A stretch of 64,000 bases of DNA from Ensifer sp. WSM1721 (GCF_000513895.2 NZ_CP165782.1:930001-994000), one strand, 5' to 3'; shown: positions 41,420-52,310, numbered from the stretch's first letter. A program made the numbers and translations. The notes: generated by a model from the letters alone, not told the origin.

Positions 41420-41881
41420 ATGGCGAAAACCAAGCCCGTCCACATCCTGATTGTGGAAGCGCGATTCTATGACGATCTGGCCGACGCTTTGCTCGACGGA
41501 GCGAAACACGCGCTCGATGCAGCCGGCGCCACTTATGATATCGTGACCGTCCCCGGGGCGTTGGAAATTCCCGCGGCGATCGCCATGGCGCTCGACGGTG
41601 CGGATGAAGGCGGAACCGAATATGACGGCTTCGTTGCACTCGGTATGGTGATCCGTGGCGAAACCTATCATTTCGACATCGTCGCCAACGAGTCCGCGCG
41701 CGCCCTGATGGACCTCGCCGTCAGTGAAAGCCTTGCGCTCGGCAACGGTATCCTGACGGTCGAGAATGACGACCAGGCCTGGGCGCGTGCCCGTCGGTCG
41801 GAGGGCGACAAGGGCGGCTTTGCCGGACGCGCGGCCCTCACCATGATTGAATTGAAGAATAAATTGGGCGCAGAAAAGTGA
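41420..41881 (+). CDS. ribH: 6,7-Dimethyl-8-ribityllumazine synthase
   Basis: 153 residues; condenses 3,4-dihydroxy-2-butanone 4-phosphate with the pyrimidine product of RibD. Conserved parts: [15 protein letters not shown] (substrate pocket), [18 protein letters not shown] with the catalytic His, and [16 protein letters not shown]. The stop overlaps the nusB start (GTGA). The pair ribH-nusB is conserved; the separation from ribE is unusual. Confidence 0.96.
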   Translation: MAKTKPVHILIVEARFYDDLADALLDGAKHALDAAGATYDIVTVPGALEIPAAIAMALDGADEGGTEYDGFVALGMVIRGETYHFDIVANESARALMDLAVSESLALGNGILTVENDDQAWARARRSEGDKGGFAGRAALTMIELKNKLGAEK

Positions 41882-42360
41882 CGAATACCCCCTCGGATCA
41901 GCCGCGGAAACAGGTGAACCAGCGTGGCGCGGCGCGCCTCGCGGCCGTTCAGGCGCTTTACCAGATGGATGTTGGCGGCACCGGCGTCCTGGAGATCGTC
42001 TCCGAATACGAAGAGCATCGCCTCGGCAAGGAACTGGACGGCGACACCTATTTGAAGGCGGATGCCGCCTGGTTCCGCTCGATCGTTTCCGGCGTCGTGC
42101 GCGACCAGCGTAAGCTCGACCCGTTGATCGGCTCGGCCCTTCAGGACGATTGGGCGCTTTCGCGGCTCGATTCGACCGTCCGCGCGATCCTGCGCGCAGG
42201 CACCTTCGAGATACTCGAGCGCAAGGACGTTCCGGTTCCGGTGATCGTCACCGAATATGTCGAGATCGCCAAGGCCTTTTTCGAGGACGAGGAGCCGAAG
42301 CTCGTCAACGCCGTTCTCGACCGGATCGCCAAGCAAGTCCGCGGCGAACGGCGGAAATAG
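41878..42360 (+). CDS. nusB: Transcription antitermination factor NusB
   Basis: 160 residues, all helical. It contains the N-terminal [22 protein letters not shown]-binding region and [21 protein letters not shown] near the C-terminus. It works with NusE in rRNA antitermination. It starts with GTG at 41878 and overlaps ribH by four bases, so translation is coupled. The MFS gene begins four bases after its stop. Confidence 0.95.
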   Translation: MTNTPSDQPRKQVNQRGAARLAAVQALYQMDVGGTGVLEIVSEYEEHRLGKELDGDTYLKADAAWFRSIVSGVVRDQRKLDPLIGSALQDDWALSRLDSTVRAILRAGTFEILERKDVPVPVIVTEYVEIAKAFFEDEEPKLVNAVLDRIAKQVRGERRK

Positions 42361-42364
42361 CCCG

Positions 42365-43594
42365 ATGGTTGCTGCGGCCGCGGAAGATATGGGCACGGTT
42401 CTTCGCGAGGCGCGCCGGAACGTGTTCCTGCTCTCGATGGCCCAGGCGCTGCTCGGCGTCGTCGGGCCGATCAGCTTTGCTGTCGGCGGCGTTGCCGGCC
42501 ACCAGTTGCTCGGCGACGACAAGTCCCTCGCGACCGCCCCGCTCACCGCCTACAATGTCGGCATGGCGCTCGGCGTGATCCTCGTGGCAATGCTGTCGCG
42601 GCTCCTCGGCAGGCGCTATGCGTTCATGATCGGCGCCGCGATCGCCGCGATCGGAGGCCTGGTGGCGACGGCTGCCCTCTTCCGGGAAAGTTTCTGGCTG
42701 TTCGCAGCCGGCCTGGCCATTCTCGGCTCTTCCAACGGCTTCACGCAGAAGCTCCGTTTTGCCGCCGCCGACGCGTCGCCCTCCTTCTACAAGCCGAAGG
42801 CCATTTCCTGGATTCTAGGCGGTGGCATCGTCTCGGCGATCCTTGGTCCTCAGATCGTCATCCTGGCCGGTGATTACTTCGCCCCCGTATGGTTCGCCGG
42901 CGCCTTCGTCGCGCTGCTGCCGGTTTGTCTTGCTGCGCTTTTCTTCTTCGCTCCCTTGCGGTTGCCGGATCATAAGGCGGCATCGGCCGGGCATGCATCG
43001 CTTCCCGCACGGCCATTGCGCGAGATCGTCGGCAGCCAGCGCTTCCTGACCGGCATGATCTGCGGCATTTCCGCCTATGCGCTGATGACCTTCATGATGA
43101 CGGGAGCGCCAATAGCCATGGTCGTCGGTTGCGGATTTTCGAACGATCTCGCGACGCTTGGCATTCAATGGCATGTGCTGGCGATGTTCGGTCCAAGCTT
43201 CGTGACGGGCTGGTTGATCAGCCGGTTCGGCGCCGAGCGCATCGTCGGCTGCGGTCTGCTCTTGCTGATGGCATGTGCGGCGATTGCCCACCTCGGCATC
43301 GCGCTCTGGAACTTCTGGGGCGCGCTCGTCCTTCTCGGGCTCGGTTGGAACTTCGGCTTCATCGGTGCAACAGCGATTGTCGCCCAGAGCTACCGGCCGC
43401 ACGAGGCGGATAAGATTCAGGGCTTTCACGACATCGTTCTATTCTCCGCTGTCGCCGGCTCATCCTTTGCTTCGGGCAAGGTTCTCGCAGCTTACGGATG
43501 GGACATGCTGAACGCCGTGGTCTGGCCCGTCACCGGCCTCTGCCTCTTCCTCCTCCTTCTGTTGACCCGCGCGGACAAGCGAGCCGCCGCCTGA
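42365..43594 (+). CDS. MFS transporter
   Basis: 409 residues with twelve membrane segments. The N-terminal part reads LSMAQALLGVVGPISFAVGG and the loop after segment two contains SRLLGRRYAFMIGA (A-motif variant). The conserved GWNFGFIGATAIVAQSY lies in segment ten to eleven. The substrate is unknown; similar proteins are placed near YfmO/NreB-like exporters. The start four bases after nusB implies the same transcript. I prefer 42365 to earlier open codons inside nusB. Confidence 0.82.
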   Translation: MVAAAAEDMGTVLREARRNVFLLSMAQALLGVVGPISFAVGGVAGHQLLGDDKSLATAPLTAYNVGMALGVILVAMLSRLLGRRYAFMIGAAIAAIGGLVATAALFRESFWLFAAGLAILGSSNGFTQKLRFAAADASPSFYKPKAISWILGGGIVSAILGPQIVILAGDYFAPVWFAGAFVALLPVCLAALFFFAPLRLPDHKAASAGHASLPARPLREIVGSQRFLTGMICGISAYALMTFMMTGAPIAMVVGCGFSNDLATLGIQWHVLAMFGPSFVTGWLISRFGAERIVGCGLLLLMACAAIAHLGIALWNFWGALVLLGLGWNFGFIGATAIVAQSYRPHEADKIQGFHDIVLFSAVAGSSFASGKVLAAYGWDMLNAVVWPVTGLCLFLLLLLTRADKRAAA

Positions 43595-43795
43595 AAAGCG
43601 TTGTTTCCCGCAAAGTTTCTCGGGCGACTGGCAGGCTGGCACGCGGGCAATTTCAGGGGCTTGACGATCCACATTCGCAACCGCACTCTGGCCGCGCCGC
43701 GAGAACGCGCCGCTTGAGGAGGCGGCGTGCGATTCGCGGAGAGGGGCCTGCGGCAGGGAGTGAGCCCGCGGGTTGAAACGGAGGATAGTTGCGAA

Positions 43796-45931
43796 ATGAC
43801 CATACTTTTGGGCGTTATCGCATGCGGGTTGCTTTCGGTGGTCTATGCCATCTGGGCGACACAGTCGGTGCTTGCCGCCGATCAGGGGAATGCCCGCATG
43901 CAGGAGATTGCAGGCTTTATCAGAGAGGGGGCGCAGGCCTACCTCATGCGTCAATACACAACCATTGCCATTGTCGGTGTCGTCGTCTTCATCGCCGCGT
44001 GGATGCTTCTCTCGAGCGCAGCGGCGATCGGCTTCCTGATCGGCGCGGTGCTTTCGGGCGCGGCCGGCTTCATCGGCATGCATGTCTCGGTCAGGGCCAA
44101 TGTCCGCACGGCCCAGGCCGCTTCGGTCAGCCTGGCCTCCGGTCTCGATATCGCCTTCAAATCCGGCGCGATCACCGGCCTTCTGGTCGCCGGTCTCGCG
44201 CTACTGGGGGTATCGGTCTACTACTTCGTGCTCACCGCGGGGCTCGGGCATGAGCCGGCCGCGCGCGAGGTGATCGATGCGCTGGTGGCGCTCGGTTTCG
44301 GTGCGTCGCTGATCTCGATCTTCGCCCGTCTCGGCGGCGGGATCTTCACCAAGGGCGCTGACGTTGGCGGCGATCTCGTCGGCAAGGTGGAAGCAGGCAT
44401 TCCCGAGGATGATCCGCGCAATCCGGCGACAATTGCCGACAACGTCGGCGACAATGTCGGCGACTGCGCCGGCATGGCGGCCGACCTCTTCGAGACCTAT
44501 GCGGTTTCCGTGGTCGCGACCATGGTACTCGCGTCGATCTTCTTCGCCGGGACGCCTGTACTCTCGACGGTCATGATCTATCCGTTGGCGATCTGCGCGG
44601 CCTGCATCATCACCTCGATTATCGGCACCTTCTTCGTGAAGCTCGGCACCAACGGATCGATCATGGGCGCGCTGTATCGCGGGTTGATCGTCACCGGTGC
44701 GCTGTCGATCTTCGGCCTCGGGGCGGCGACGTCGCTGACGATCGGCTGGGGTTCGATCGGGACGGTTGCGGGCCAGGATGTCACCGGTTGGGCCTTGTTC
44801 GCATGCGGCATTATCGGCCTCATCGTCACCGCCCTGATCGTGGTCATCACCGAATATTACACCGGCACCAACAAACGGCCGGTGAATTCGATTGCCCAGG
44901 CCTCCGTCACCGGTCACGGCACGAACGTGATCCAGGGGCTCGCCGTGTCGCTGGAGTCGACCGCCTTGCCGGCGATCGTCATCGTCGGCGGCATCATCGC
45001 CACCTATCAGTTCGCCGGCCTCTTCGGCACCGCCATCGCCGTCACCGCCATGCTCGGGCTCGCCGGCATGATCGTGGCGCTCGATGCCTTCGGGCCGGTC
45101 ACGGACAATGCCGGCGGCATTGCCGAGATGTCGCATCTGCCGCCGGAAGTGCGTAAATCGACCGATGCGCTCGACGCGGTCGGCAATACGACCAAGGCCG
45201 TGACTAAGGGCTATGCGATCGGCTCTGCGGGTCTCGGCGCCCTGGTTCTCTTCGCGGCCTATTCCAACGATCTCACCTATTTCGCGGCGAACGGCGACAA
45301 GCATCCTTATTTCGCCGACGTGGGCACGATCTCCTTCGATCTCTCAAATCCCTACGTCGTCGCAGGTCTGATCTTCGGCGGCCTCATTCCCTATCTCTTC
45401 GGCGGCATAGCCATGACCGCGGTCGGCCGGGCTGGGGGTGCTGTCGTCGAAGAGGTGCGCCGGCAGTTCAAGGAAAAGCCGGGAATCATGGAAGGCAAGG
45501 ACCGCCCGGATTATGGACGGGCCGTCGACATGCTGACCAAGGCGGCGATCCGCGAAATGATCATCCCGTCGCTCTTGCCGGTTCTCGCACCGATCGTCGT
45601 CTATTTCGGCGTGCTGCTGATCTCCGGCTCGAAGGCCTCGGCCTTCGCCGCACTCGGCGCCTCCCTCCTTGGTGTCATCGTCAACGGGCTGTTCGTTGCG
45701 GTTTCGATGACGTCCGGGGGCGGCGCATGGGACAATGCGAAGAAGAGCTTCGAGGACGGTTTCGTCGACAAGGACGGCACGCGCCACATGAAGGGCTCGG
45801 ATGCGCATAAGGCTTCGGTGACCGGCGATACCGTCGGTGATCCCTACAAGGACACGGCTGGTCCTGCGGTCAATCCGGCGATCAAGATCACCAATATCGT
45901 GGCGCTACTGTTGCTCGCGGTTCTCGCCTGA
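43796..45931 (+). CDS. hppA: Membrane-bound proton-translocating pyrophosphatase, K+-independent type
   Basis: 711 residues with about 16 membrane segments. It hydrolyses pyrophosphate and pumps protons across the inner membrane. Pyrophosphate-binding acidic blocks are visible: [20 protein letters not shown] and [19 protein letters not shown]. The K+-specificity site reads [10 protein letters not shown], with Lys467 and Thr470 where K+-dependent enzymes have Ala and Gly, so it should be K+-independent. A GGAGG site lies upstream of the ATG at 43796. A long perfect hairpin follows the stop. Confidence 0.96.
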   Translation: MTILLGVIACGLLSVVYAIWATQSVLAADQGNARMQEIAGFIREGAQAYLMRQYTTIAIVGVVVFIAAWMLLSSAAAIGFLIGAVLSGAAGFIGMHVSVRANVRTAQAASVSLASGLDIAFKSGAITGLLVAGLALLGVSVYYFVLTAGLGHEPAAREVIDALVALGFGASLISIFARLGGGIFTKGADVGGDLVGKVEAGIPEDDPRNPATIADNVGDNVGDCAGMAADLFETYAVSVVATMVLASIFFAGTPVLSTVMIYPLAICAACIITSIIGTFFVKLGTNGSIMGALYRGLIVTGALSIFGLGAATSLTIGWGSIGTVAGQDVTGWALFACGIIGLIVTALIVVITEYYTGTNKRPVNSIAQASVTGHGTNVIQGLAVSLESTALPAIVIVGGIIATYQFAGLFGTAIAVTAMLGLAGMIVALDAFGPVTDNAGGIAEMSHLPPEVRKSTDALDAVGNTTKAVTKGYAIGSAGLGALVLFAAYSNDLTYFAANGDKHPYFADVGTISFDLSNPYVVAGLIFGGLIPYLFGGIAMTAVGRAGGAVVEEVRRQFKEKPGIMEGKDRPDYGRAVDMLTKAAIREMIIPSLLPVLAPIVVYFGVLLISGSKASAFAALGASLLGVIVNGLFVAVSMTSGGGAWDNAKKSFEDGFVDKDGTRHMKGSDAHKASVTGDTVGDPYKDTAGPAVNPAIKITNIVALLLLAVLA

Positions 45932-45949
45932 GGCGCTGCCATCAATAAG

Positions 45950-45979
45950 AAGGCCCGCGAAGTCGGCTTCGCGGGCCTT
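45950..45979. terminator. 13-bp perfect hairpin after hppA
   Basis: The arms AAGGCCCGCGAAG and CTTCGCGGGCCTT pair exactly around TCGG and are followed by TCCGTTTTGC. It lies 18 bases past hppA and 20 bases before the end of the facing bamE, so it can serve both. Confidence 0.78.
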
Positions 45980-45998
45980 TCCGTTTTGCTTCGCCTCG

Positions 45999-46490
45999 TC
46001 AGTTGCCGAAGTTCTTGAAGAGGTTTTGCGCCGCGCCCTTTCCGGCACCGGGGCCGCTCAGGAGCTGGCCGAGGAAGCTCGTTTCCTTGCCGCCCGTCGG
46101 CGTCGTGCGCGACAGCATATCGAAGACCTTGCCATCCTTCAGCGTGTAGTGCGCAAGCTGGCTGACGACGCCTTCCTGGTCGAAATAGACGGCGAGGATC
46201 GACTGGTCGATGAGCTTCGGCTTCATGAAGGCGACCGGCCGCTTACGCGTCTGCGAGATGTAGTAGAAGACCTCGTTGTCGAAGGTCGCGGTCGTCGAAG
46301 GCGTGCCGAGCGAGAGCAGCACCTGTTCGCGGCTCGACCCGACCGGGACGAGATTGAGCGTCTCCTTGTCGACGACATAGCCCTGGTGCAGGACTTCGCC
46401 GACATTGGCGGATGTGCAGGCGGAAAGGGCGGTAGTGCAGAGGGAGGCCACGAGTACGGCACGGCTCAGAGCTTTCAGGTTCGATGTCAT
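45999..46490 (-). CDS. bamE: Outer-membrane protein assembly factor BamE (OmlA/SmpA) lipoprotein
   Basis: 163 residues. A lipoprotein signal ends at LSAC with the lipidated Cys25. The SmpA/OmlA domain (about 45-130) contains VPVGSSREQVLLSLGTPSTT and FYYISQTRKRPVAF. It is a small accessory lipoprotein of the BAM complex that folds outer-membrane proteins. The start at 46490 gives a proper lipoprotein signal; longer readings do not. It is divergent from the cytochrome bc1 chaperone gene, an arrangement known from other Rhizobiales. Confidence 0.9.
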   Translation of the reverse strand: MTSNLKALSRAVLVASLCTTALSACTSANVGEVLHQGYVVDKETLNLVPVGSSREQVLLSLGTPSTTATFDNEVFYYISQTRKRPVAFMKPKLIDQSILAVYFDQEGVVSQLAHYTLKDGKVFDMLSRTTPTGGKETSFLGQLLSGPGAGKGAAQNLFKNFGN

Positions 46491-46642
46491 ATACCGCTTC
46501 GTCAAGGACTGCTCCCCTGGGGTAACGATGGCAGATCGGCCATTGCAATTCGTGCATGCTTCGGTAAACCAGCTTCGGCTATCATGCAACAACGTCATGG
46601 GCGTGCGCCCATGATTTCGAAAAAGCCTCGGCTGGCCCTGTG

Positions 46643-47179
46643 ATGATTTTCGGACTGTTCAAGAAGAAAAGCGGCAACATTGCGATTGTGGAGCGCCAAT
46701 ATGCGCTGCTCACCGCGGCGGCGCGCCAGCCGTTTCTCTATACCGATCTCGATGTGCCGGATACCGTCATGGGTCGCTTCGAGATGTTGTCGGCGATCCT
46801 GATCCTCTATTTCCGGCGCACGCGCGCCTCCGCGCGGGCCGGCCAGGAGATCGCACAGGAGATCGTCGATGCCTTTTTCGAGGATGTGGATCATTCCATC
46901 CGCGAACTCGGCGTCGGCGACGTGAGCGTGCCAAAAAAGATGAAAAAGTTCGCCGGCATGTTCTACGGCCGCCTCGAATCCTATGCGGCAGCGCTCGAGG
47001 GGCGTGACGGCGGCGCGCTTGCGGCTGCCTTGCGGCGCAATTTTCACCCCGGAGCGGACGAGCCGCCGTCGATGCAAGGCCTGGCGTCCTATCTGCTTGC
47101 GGCCGAAACCGTGCTGTCGGAGGCTCCGGAGGAGATCGTCGAAACGGGTCAGTTGCGCATCCCGCCTGCCGGAGCGTAA
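46643..47179 (+). CDS. Ubiquinol-cytochrome c chaperone (CBP3-like) family protein
   Basis: 178 residues. It opens MIFGLFKKKSGNIAIVERQY and contains DVPDTVMGRFEMLSAILIL and GVGDVSVPKKMKKFAGMFYGR, the pattern of the CBP3/UQCC1 domain. The mitochondrial relatives help assemble cytochrome b, so a role in maturing the bc1 complex is probable. A GTG directly before the ATG is an alternative start. DUF177 follows after 76 bases. Confidence 0.85.
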   Translation: MIFGLFKKKSGNIAIVERQYALLTAAARQPFLYTDLDVPDTVMGRFEMLSAILILYFRRTRASARAGQEIAQEIVDAFFEDVDHSIRELGVGDVSVPKKMKKFAGMFYGRLESYAAALEGRDGGALAAALRRNFHPGADEPPSMQGLASYLLAAETVLSEAPEEIVETGQLRIPPAGA

Positions 47180-47255
47180 TAGGGGCGTATAATCCATCGC
47201 TCAGAGCAGCGCGCCGGCTGGCCGCGATGCTGCAGGCGCGAGGAAGGATCCTGTC

Positions 47256-47807
47256 ATGAAGCACGAGAGCAAACCGGCATTCTCCTACCCGGTGAGGGTG
47301 GGGCACATCTCGGCAAATCCCGTCACTCTCCATTTGTCGGCGAGCGAGACGGAGCGGCGCGCTCTTGCCGATCTTTGGAGAGTCGACGACGTCCTTTCGC
47401 TCGAAGCCGACCTGCAGGTCGCGCGCTGGAAGAAGGACGGCGTGAAGATCAAGGGTGAGGTGCATGCGCGCATCGTGCAGACCTGTGTCGTGACCTTGGA
47501 GCCGGTAGAGGCGAACATTCGCGAGCCGGTCGAAGCGATCCTGGTGCCGGAAGGCTCTCGGCTTGCCCGTCAGGCGGACAATGACGGCGGCGAGATGATC
47601 CTCGATCCGGAAGGTCCCGATATTCCCGACACTTTCGAGGGTGATACCATCGATGCAGGCGTGGTTGTCAGCGAGCACGTGGCGCTCGCCATCGACCCTT
47701 ATCCGCGTAAGCCAGGCGCCGTTTTCGGCGAACGCATCGAAAGCTCCGCGGCGGACGACAAACGTCCGAATCCGTTTGCCGTGCTGAAGGACTTGAAAAA
47801 GGATTGA
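47256..47807 (+). CDS. DUF177 (YceD-like) domain protein
   Basis: 183 residues. Its core WKKDGVKIKGEVHARIVQTC and VTLEPVEANIREPVEAILVP belongs to the DUF177/YceD family, though only one cysteine of the usual metal-like pairs is kept. YceD in other bacteria is linked to 23S rRNA accumulation and lies before rpmF-plsX. Here rpmF is absent and plsX follows directly, the usual alphaproteobacterial order. AGGAAGGAT precedes the ATG. Confidence 0.85.
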   Translation: MKHESKPAFSYPVRVGHISANPVTLHLSASETERRALADLWRVDDVLSLEADLQVARWKKDGVKIKGEVHARIVQTCVVTLEPVEANIREPVEAILVPEGSRLARQADNDGGEMILDPEGPDIPDTFEGDTIDAGVVVSEHVALAIDPYPRKPGAVFGERIESSAADDKRPNPFAVLKDLKKD

Positions 47808-48000
47808 AACGGCATAGGCCGGGCCTACAATTCGGTTGTCACGCAGGCGAAAAGCAGTATTTTGGCCCGACTCCAGCCGATGGGGCCGTTGTGCCGGACG
47901 TTGCATGCTGGCCCAAGTGTCAGAAGGAACATGGATCGCCGCCGCCTGAAAACTGAGCGGCGAGACGCGTTGCGTGGCGGGAAAAAAGGATAAGACACGC

Positions 48001-49044
48001 GTGGTCAGAATTTCACTTGACGTTATGGGGGGCGACTATGGTCCTGAGGTCGTCATCCCGGGCGCAGCGAGGGCGCTCGAACGTCATCCGGACATAAAAT
48101 TTGTTCTGTTCGGTCAGGAAGCGCGATGCGCCGAATTACTGGCCAAGTACCCGAAGCTCCAGGCGAGCAGCACTTTCCACGATTGCGAGATCGCCGTCGG
48201 CATGGACGAAAAGCCGAGCCAGGCACTCAGGCGCGGACGCGGCAAGTCGAGCATGTGGAAGGCGATCGACGCGATCAATGCCAACGCGGCAGATGTCGTC
48301 GTCTCGGCAGGCAATACCGGCGCCCTGATGGCGATGTCGGTCTTCTGTCTCAGAACCATGCAGGGCATACAGCGCCCGGCGATCGCCGCCATCTGGCCGA
48401 CGCTCAAGGGCGAGAGCATCGTGCTCGATGTCGGCGCGACGATCGGCGCTGACGCGCAGCAACTCATGGATTTCGCCCTGATGGGCGGTGCCATGGCCCG
48501 CGCCCTGTTCGAAGTCGAGCGTCCTTCGGTAGGTCTGCTGAACGTCGGCGTGGAGGAGATCAAGGGCCAGGAAGAGGTCAAGGAGGCCGGGCGGCTCATC
48601 CGTGAGGCCAACATCGAAGGGATCGACTACTACGGCTTCGTCGAAGGCGACGACATCGGCCGCGGTACGGTGGACGTGGTCGTGACCGAGGGTTTTTCCG
48701 GCAACATCGCGCTCAAGGCGGCCGAGGGCACCGCTCGCCAGATCGCCGAGTATCTACGAGCCGCCATGTCGCGCACGCTACTTGCCAAGATAGGCTATGT
48801 CCTTGCCAAGGCTGCTTTCGACCGAGTGCGCGAGAAGATGGATCCCCGCAAGGTCAACGGCGGCGTCTTCCTGGGCTTGAACGGCATCGTCATCAAGAGC
48901 CATGGAGGCACGGACGCCGAAGGTTTCGCCGCGGCGATCGATGTTGGCTATGACATGGTGAAGAACGGCCTGAAGGCGAAGATCGAGGCCGATCTGGCAC
49001 GATATCACGGCGCCGAGCCGTCCGAAGCCCTTCCGCGAGCATGA
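48001..49044 (+). CDS. plsX: Phosphate acyltransferase PlsX
   Basis: 347 residues; converts acyl-ACP to acyl-phosphate, the first step of phosphatidic acid synthesis by the PlsX/PlsY route. The start [19 protein letters not shown] is typical. [17 protein letters not shown] and [19 protein letters not shown] are family hallmarks. I prefer the GTG at 48001, with AAGGA ten bases upstream. A GTG at 47974 would add nine residues and has a poor site. fabH follows after 18 bases. Confidence 0.94.
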   Translation: MVRISLDVMGGDYGPEVVIPGAARALERHPDIKFVLFGQEARCAELLAKYPKLQASSTFHDCEIAVGMDEKPSQALRRGRGKSSMWKAIDAINANAADVVVSAGNTGALMAMSVFCLRTMQGIQRPAIAAIWPTLKGESIVLDVGATIGADAQQLMDFALMGGAMARALFEVERPSVGLLNVGVEEIKGQEEVKEAGRLIREANIEGIDYYGFVEGDDIGRGTVDVVVTEGFSGNIALKAAEGTARQIAEYLRAAMSRTLLAKIGYVLAKAAFDRVREKMDPRKVNGGVFLGLNGIVIKSHGGTDAEGFAAAIDVGYDMVKNGLKAKIEADLARYHGAEPSEALPRA

Positions 49045-49062
49045 ATGAAGAGGTTTGAGTAG

Positions 49063-50034
49063 ATGATCCGTTCTGTCGTTCGCGGCTTCGGTGCAGCGCT
49101 GCCCAAGCGGGTGATGACCAATAAGGAAATGGAATCCAGGGTCGACACGTCTGACGAATGGATCGTGCAGCGGACCGGCATTCGCCAGCGCTATATCGCA
49201 GGCGAGGGCGAAACGACCGCGTCGCTCGGCGAGGCGGCTGCGCGTGCAGCGCTCCGGAGCGCCGACCTGACGGCGGATGACCTCGACTTGATCATCCTGG
49301 CGACCTCGACCCCGGATAACACCTTTCCGGCAACCGCGGTCAACATCCAGAACCGCCTCGGCATGCGCCATGGAGCGGCCTTCGACATGCAGGCGGTCTG
49401 CTCCGGCTTCGTCTATGCGGTCGCGACGGCGGACGCCTACATTCGCGGCGGCCTCGCAAAACGGGCGTTGGTGATCGGAGCCGAAACCTTCTCGCGCATT
49501 CTCGACTGGTCGGACCGTACGACCTGCGTGCTTTTCGGTGACGGCGCCGGCGCGATCATCCTGGAAGCGCAGGAAGGCGAGGGCACCAATGCCGACCGCG
49601 GCGTGCTGACGGCGCAGTTGCGCTCCGACGGCATTCATGGCGACAAGCTCTATGTCGACGGCGGCCCTTCGACGACCGGCACTGTAGGCCATCTGCGGAT
49701 GGAGGGGCGGGAGGTCTTCAAGCACGCCGTCGGCATGATCACCGACGTGATCGAGGCGGCTTTCGAGGCGACCGGCACGACGGCGGAGGACGTCGACTGG
49801 CTGGTTCCGCACCAGGCCAACCGCCGCATTATCGACGGCTCGGCGAAGAAACTCGGTATTCCGCTCGAAAAGGTTGTGGTGACGGTCGACCTGCATGGCA
49901 ATACGTCCGCCGCCTCGATCCCGCTCGCGCTCGACACCGCAGCCTCCGACGGGCGCATCAAGAAGGGCGATCTCGTGATGCTCGAAGCCATGGGCGGCGG
50001 CTTCACCTGGGGCTCCGTTCTCGTCCGCTGGTAA
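49063..50034 (+). CDS. fabH: 3-Oxoacyl-ACP synthase III
   Basis: 323 residues; starts fatty-acid chains by joining acetyl-CoA with malonyl-ACP. The catalytic triad is visible: Cys113 (DMQAVCSGF), His250 (VPHQANRRI) and Asn280 (LHGNTSAAS). Length is standard. The plsX-fabH pair is one of the most conserved in the class and ties phospholipid and fatty-acid synthesis together. ihfA follows after 94 bases. Confidence 0.97.
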   Translation: MIRSVVRGFGAALPKRVMTNKEMESRVDTSDEWIVQRTGIRQRYIAGEGETTASLGEAAARAALRSADLTADDLDLIILATSTPDNTFPATAVNIQNRLGMRHGAAFDMQAVCSGFVYAVATADAYIRGGLAKRALVIGAETFSRILDWSDRTTCVLFGDGAGAIILEAQEGEGTNADRGVLTAQLRSDGIHGDKLYVDGGPSTTGTVGHLRMEGREVFKHAVGMITDVIEAAFEATGTTAEDVDWLVPHQANRRIIDGSAKKLGIPLEKVVVTVDLHGNTSAASIPLALDTAASDGRIKKGDLVMLEAMGGGFTWGSVLVRW

Positions 50035-50128
50035 AGAAAATAATGAACCCAGGCAGGCGCTTGACCGCCACAGACAAGGGCAATAGTCTTCAATCGCTGA
50101 TCGGCATGCCAGACATCGGTGGGGGAAG

Positions 50129-50467
50129 ATGAGCGGAAAAACAGTAACGCGAGCAGACTTGGCTGAGTCGGTCTTTCGAAAGGTGGGGCTATCTCGGACG
50201 GAGTCTGCAGAGCTTGTGGAGACCGTTATCGACGAGATTTGCAACGCAATCGTGCGTGGCGAGAGCGTGAAACTGTCTTCTTTCGCAACGTTCCAGGTGC
50301 GCGACAAGAACGAGCGTATCGGACGCAATCCGAAAACCGGCGAGGAAGTGCCGATTTCCCCGCGCCGGGTGATGACCTTCAAGGCTTCGAATGTGCTGAA
50401 GCAGCGGGTGCTGAAGGCGCATTTGAGCCGCAAGGCCAAGCAGAAGCAGTCCGGTTCGGCCTCCTGA
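50129..50467 (+). CDS. ihfA: Integration host factor subunit alpha
   Basis: A 112-residue HU/IHF fold protein. It starts [20 protein letters not shown] and has the DNA-bending arm [20 protein letters not shown], whose proline (RNPKTG) inserts between base pairs. The C-terminal ten or so residues ([11 protein letters not shown]) form the usual rhizobial extension. It pairs with IhfB, encoded elsewhere. merR follows after 131 bases. Confidence 0.95.
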   Translation: MSGKTVTRADLAESVFRKVGLSRTESAELVETVIDEICNAIVRGESVKLSSFATFQVRDKNERIGRNPKTGEEVPISPRRVMTFKASNVLKQRVLKAHLSRKAKQKQSGSAS

Positions 50468-50598
50468 ACTGCCGTCGGCGACCACAAATGTGGTTGAAAA
50501 CCCTTCCATAAGCCATTGAAATAGGCGTGACTCATGTAATCATCGTGCGATGATCGGTTCGCGCGGTGCGGTGCCGTAAGTCAATGGAAGGGGATGAG

Positions 50599-51129
50599 AT
50601 GGAAAAAAGCCCGGATGCCTTCCGCACCATCAGCGAGGTCGCAGACGAGCTCGATTTGCCCCAGCACGTGCTCCGTTTCTGGGAGACGCGGTTCCAGCAG
50701 ATCAAGCCGATGAAGCGGGGTGGCGGGCGGCGCTATTACCGCCCCGAGGATGTCGACCTGCTTAAGGGTATTCGCCATCTCCTTTACGATCATGGTTATA
50801 CGATCAAGGGCGTGCAGAAGCTTTTGAAAGCCAACGGCAACAAGTTCGTCGCCGCGATCGCGAGCGGCGATCTCGCCACGGTCGAGGCGCTTGCCGCTTC
50901 AAGCAACGAGGAGCCCGCTCCGCCCAAGGCTGGGATCACGGACGAGGACCAGATCGTTGGCCGTGCCAAAGCTCCGGCCAGCCGCCGCTTCTTCTCCTTC
51001 GGCGGCAGTAGCGATGAAGCGGAGATATCGATCGGCAAGACCTCCGTCAGCAAGGAGGACCGGGCGCTTCTGCAAGAAGCGCTTTACGATCTTCTCGAAT
51101 GCAAGCGCTTGCTCGACCAGGTGCGGTAA
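50599..51129 (+). CDS. MerR-family transcriptional regulator
   Basis: 176 residues. The N-terminal MerR domain (about 10-80) reads [20 protein letters not shown] and [20 protein letters not shown]. The middle is a low-complexity linker, and the C-terminal helix is [20 protein letters not shown]. There is no metal-binding cysteine cluster. The gene after ihfA is conserved in Rhizobiales; its target is unknown. GGAAGGGG precedes the ATG at 50599; an ATG at 50584 is possible. Confidence 0.87.
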   Translation: MEKSPDAFRTISEVADELDLPQHVLRFWETRFQQIKPMKRGGGRRYYRPEDVDLLKGIRHLLYDHGYTIKGVQKLLKANGNKFVAAIASGDLATVEALAASSNEEPAPPKAGITDEDQIVGRAKAPASRRFFSFGGSSDEAEISIGKTSVSKEDRALLQEALYDLLECKRLLDQVR

Positions 51130-51214
51130 TTTGATGTCCTATGGCATGTTTCCTTAGCCGATTACGGGGCAGAAACATGCGGCAATTCGCGGTGGGTTAC
51201 GGGTTACGGGAAGC

Positions 51215-51242
51215 GGGCCTCGGATGCGCAGCAACGAGGCCC
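51215..51242. terminator. Hairpin between convergent merR-family gene and small secreted gene
   Basis: The arms GGGCCTCG and CGAGGCCC flank a 12-base loop. About 45 bases before it another inverted repeat (GCATGTTTC near 51143 and GAAACATGC near 51170) looks like the stem end of a RIME-type element. Both lie between converging genes. Confidence 0.5.
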
Positions 51243-51260
51243 GAACCCGGCGCCTCCGAG

Positions 51261-51485
51261 CTATTCTTCCGCTTCTTGAGCAGATTGCTCTTCTTGCGGC
51301 AGCTTTTGCTGCAGGAGGAGCGCGTCAGTCGAGGTCGACTGCTCGGTCTTCGTCACGCTCGCCGTCGTCATCTGCTTGTCGACCGCGTCTGTCGATGCCG
51401 TGGTATCCGAATGCCCAAGACAAGCGGCAAACGCTGTCGTCGTCGAGAGTGCGAGGGCGGCTGCAAGTACGAGGATGCTCTTCAT
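51261..51485 (-). CDS. Small secreted protein, unknown function
   Basis: 74 residues. MKSILVLAAALALSTTTAFA is a clear signal peptide. The mature part (about 54 residues) is hydrophilic, rich in Thr, Ser, Gln and Glu, and has a single Cys next to the cleavage point (AACLG), so a lipoprotein is not excluded. AGGAG sits seven bases before the ATG. It is probably a real short gene; no family is recognised. Confidence 0.65.
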   Translation of the reverse strand: MKSILVLAAALALSTTTAFAACLGHSDTTASTDAVDKQMTTASVTKTEQSTSTDALLLQQKLPQEEQSAQEAEE

Positions 51486-51680
51486 CGGGCTGCTCCTGTG
51501 GTTGCAGGCGCAGTGTACCCGCCGCGAGGCTCCGGTCCAAATCACAAAACTGTTCTGTCGCCACTCGCAGCGCGGCCGACGGCACCGCTCGCGGCGGCGG
51601 AAGGACCGGTAAAAGTCTATTTTCCCCTTGCGCCGGTCGTGTGTTCCGACTAATGAGAGCGGGCTTGTAACGAAGCGGGT

Positions 51681-51763
<83 letters not shown>

Positions 51764-51886
51764 GCTTTAGTTTCAATGCGATACAAGAGGCGCTTTCGTT
51801 AGCCCTCTCGGATAAGTGGGAACGAAACGCGCTCAGATTCACTGTTCGGGAGTGAATAGTCCCGAAAAAGTCCCGAACGATCCCCG

Positions 51887-52310
51887 TCATTTGTTCTTCC
51901 TTTGTGCGCGTTTCGCGCGGGAAAGCGATTCGAGCGCTTCCGCCACTTCCTCGTCGAGGACGTGGGCATAGCGTGTCGTTGTCTTGATATCGGCGTGGCT
52001 CAATGCCTTCCAGTCTTGCGCAAGAGCTTGGTTGCCAGATCATGGCGGAAGTCGTGGAACCGAAAATCCTCGACCTCGGCCTTTGCCCTGATACGCTTCC
52101 ACTGCGTCTTGAGGCCGCTATAGGTGATCGGGTACCGGTCGCCCTTCTTCCTACCTTCCCCATCTCCCTTGTATGACGCTTTCCCCGTTCGGTTCCTTGC
52201 TGCCTGGTACGTGAAGACGAATTCCGGATGATGACCGCGCAGCGGCAGTAGGATATCGCGCACGGTGCTCGTGATCGCCGTCTTGACCATCCGGCCGCCT
52301 TTGCATGGGG
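51887..52310 (-). pseudogene. Tyrosine recombinase (phage-type integrase), broken remnant
   Basis: Only the second half of the catalytic domain remains. On the minus strand it reads KTAITSTVRDILLPLRGHHP and later FRFHDFRHDLATKLLRKTG with the HxxR box. Then a stop appears at about 52014. In the next frame the protein resumes as ALSHADIKTTTRYAHVLDEE, containing the nucleophile tyrosine, and ends RAKRAQRKNK. A loss of about 19 bases at the join explains the frameshift. The N-terminal half with box I Arg is missing. The gene points to the tRNA as expected for an integrase. Confidence 0.85.
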
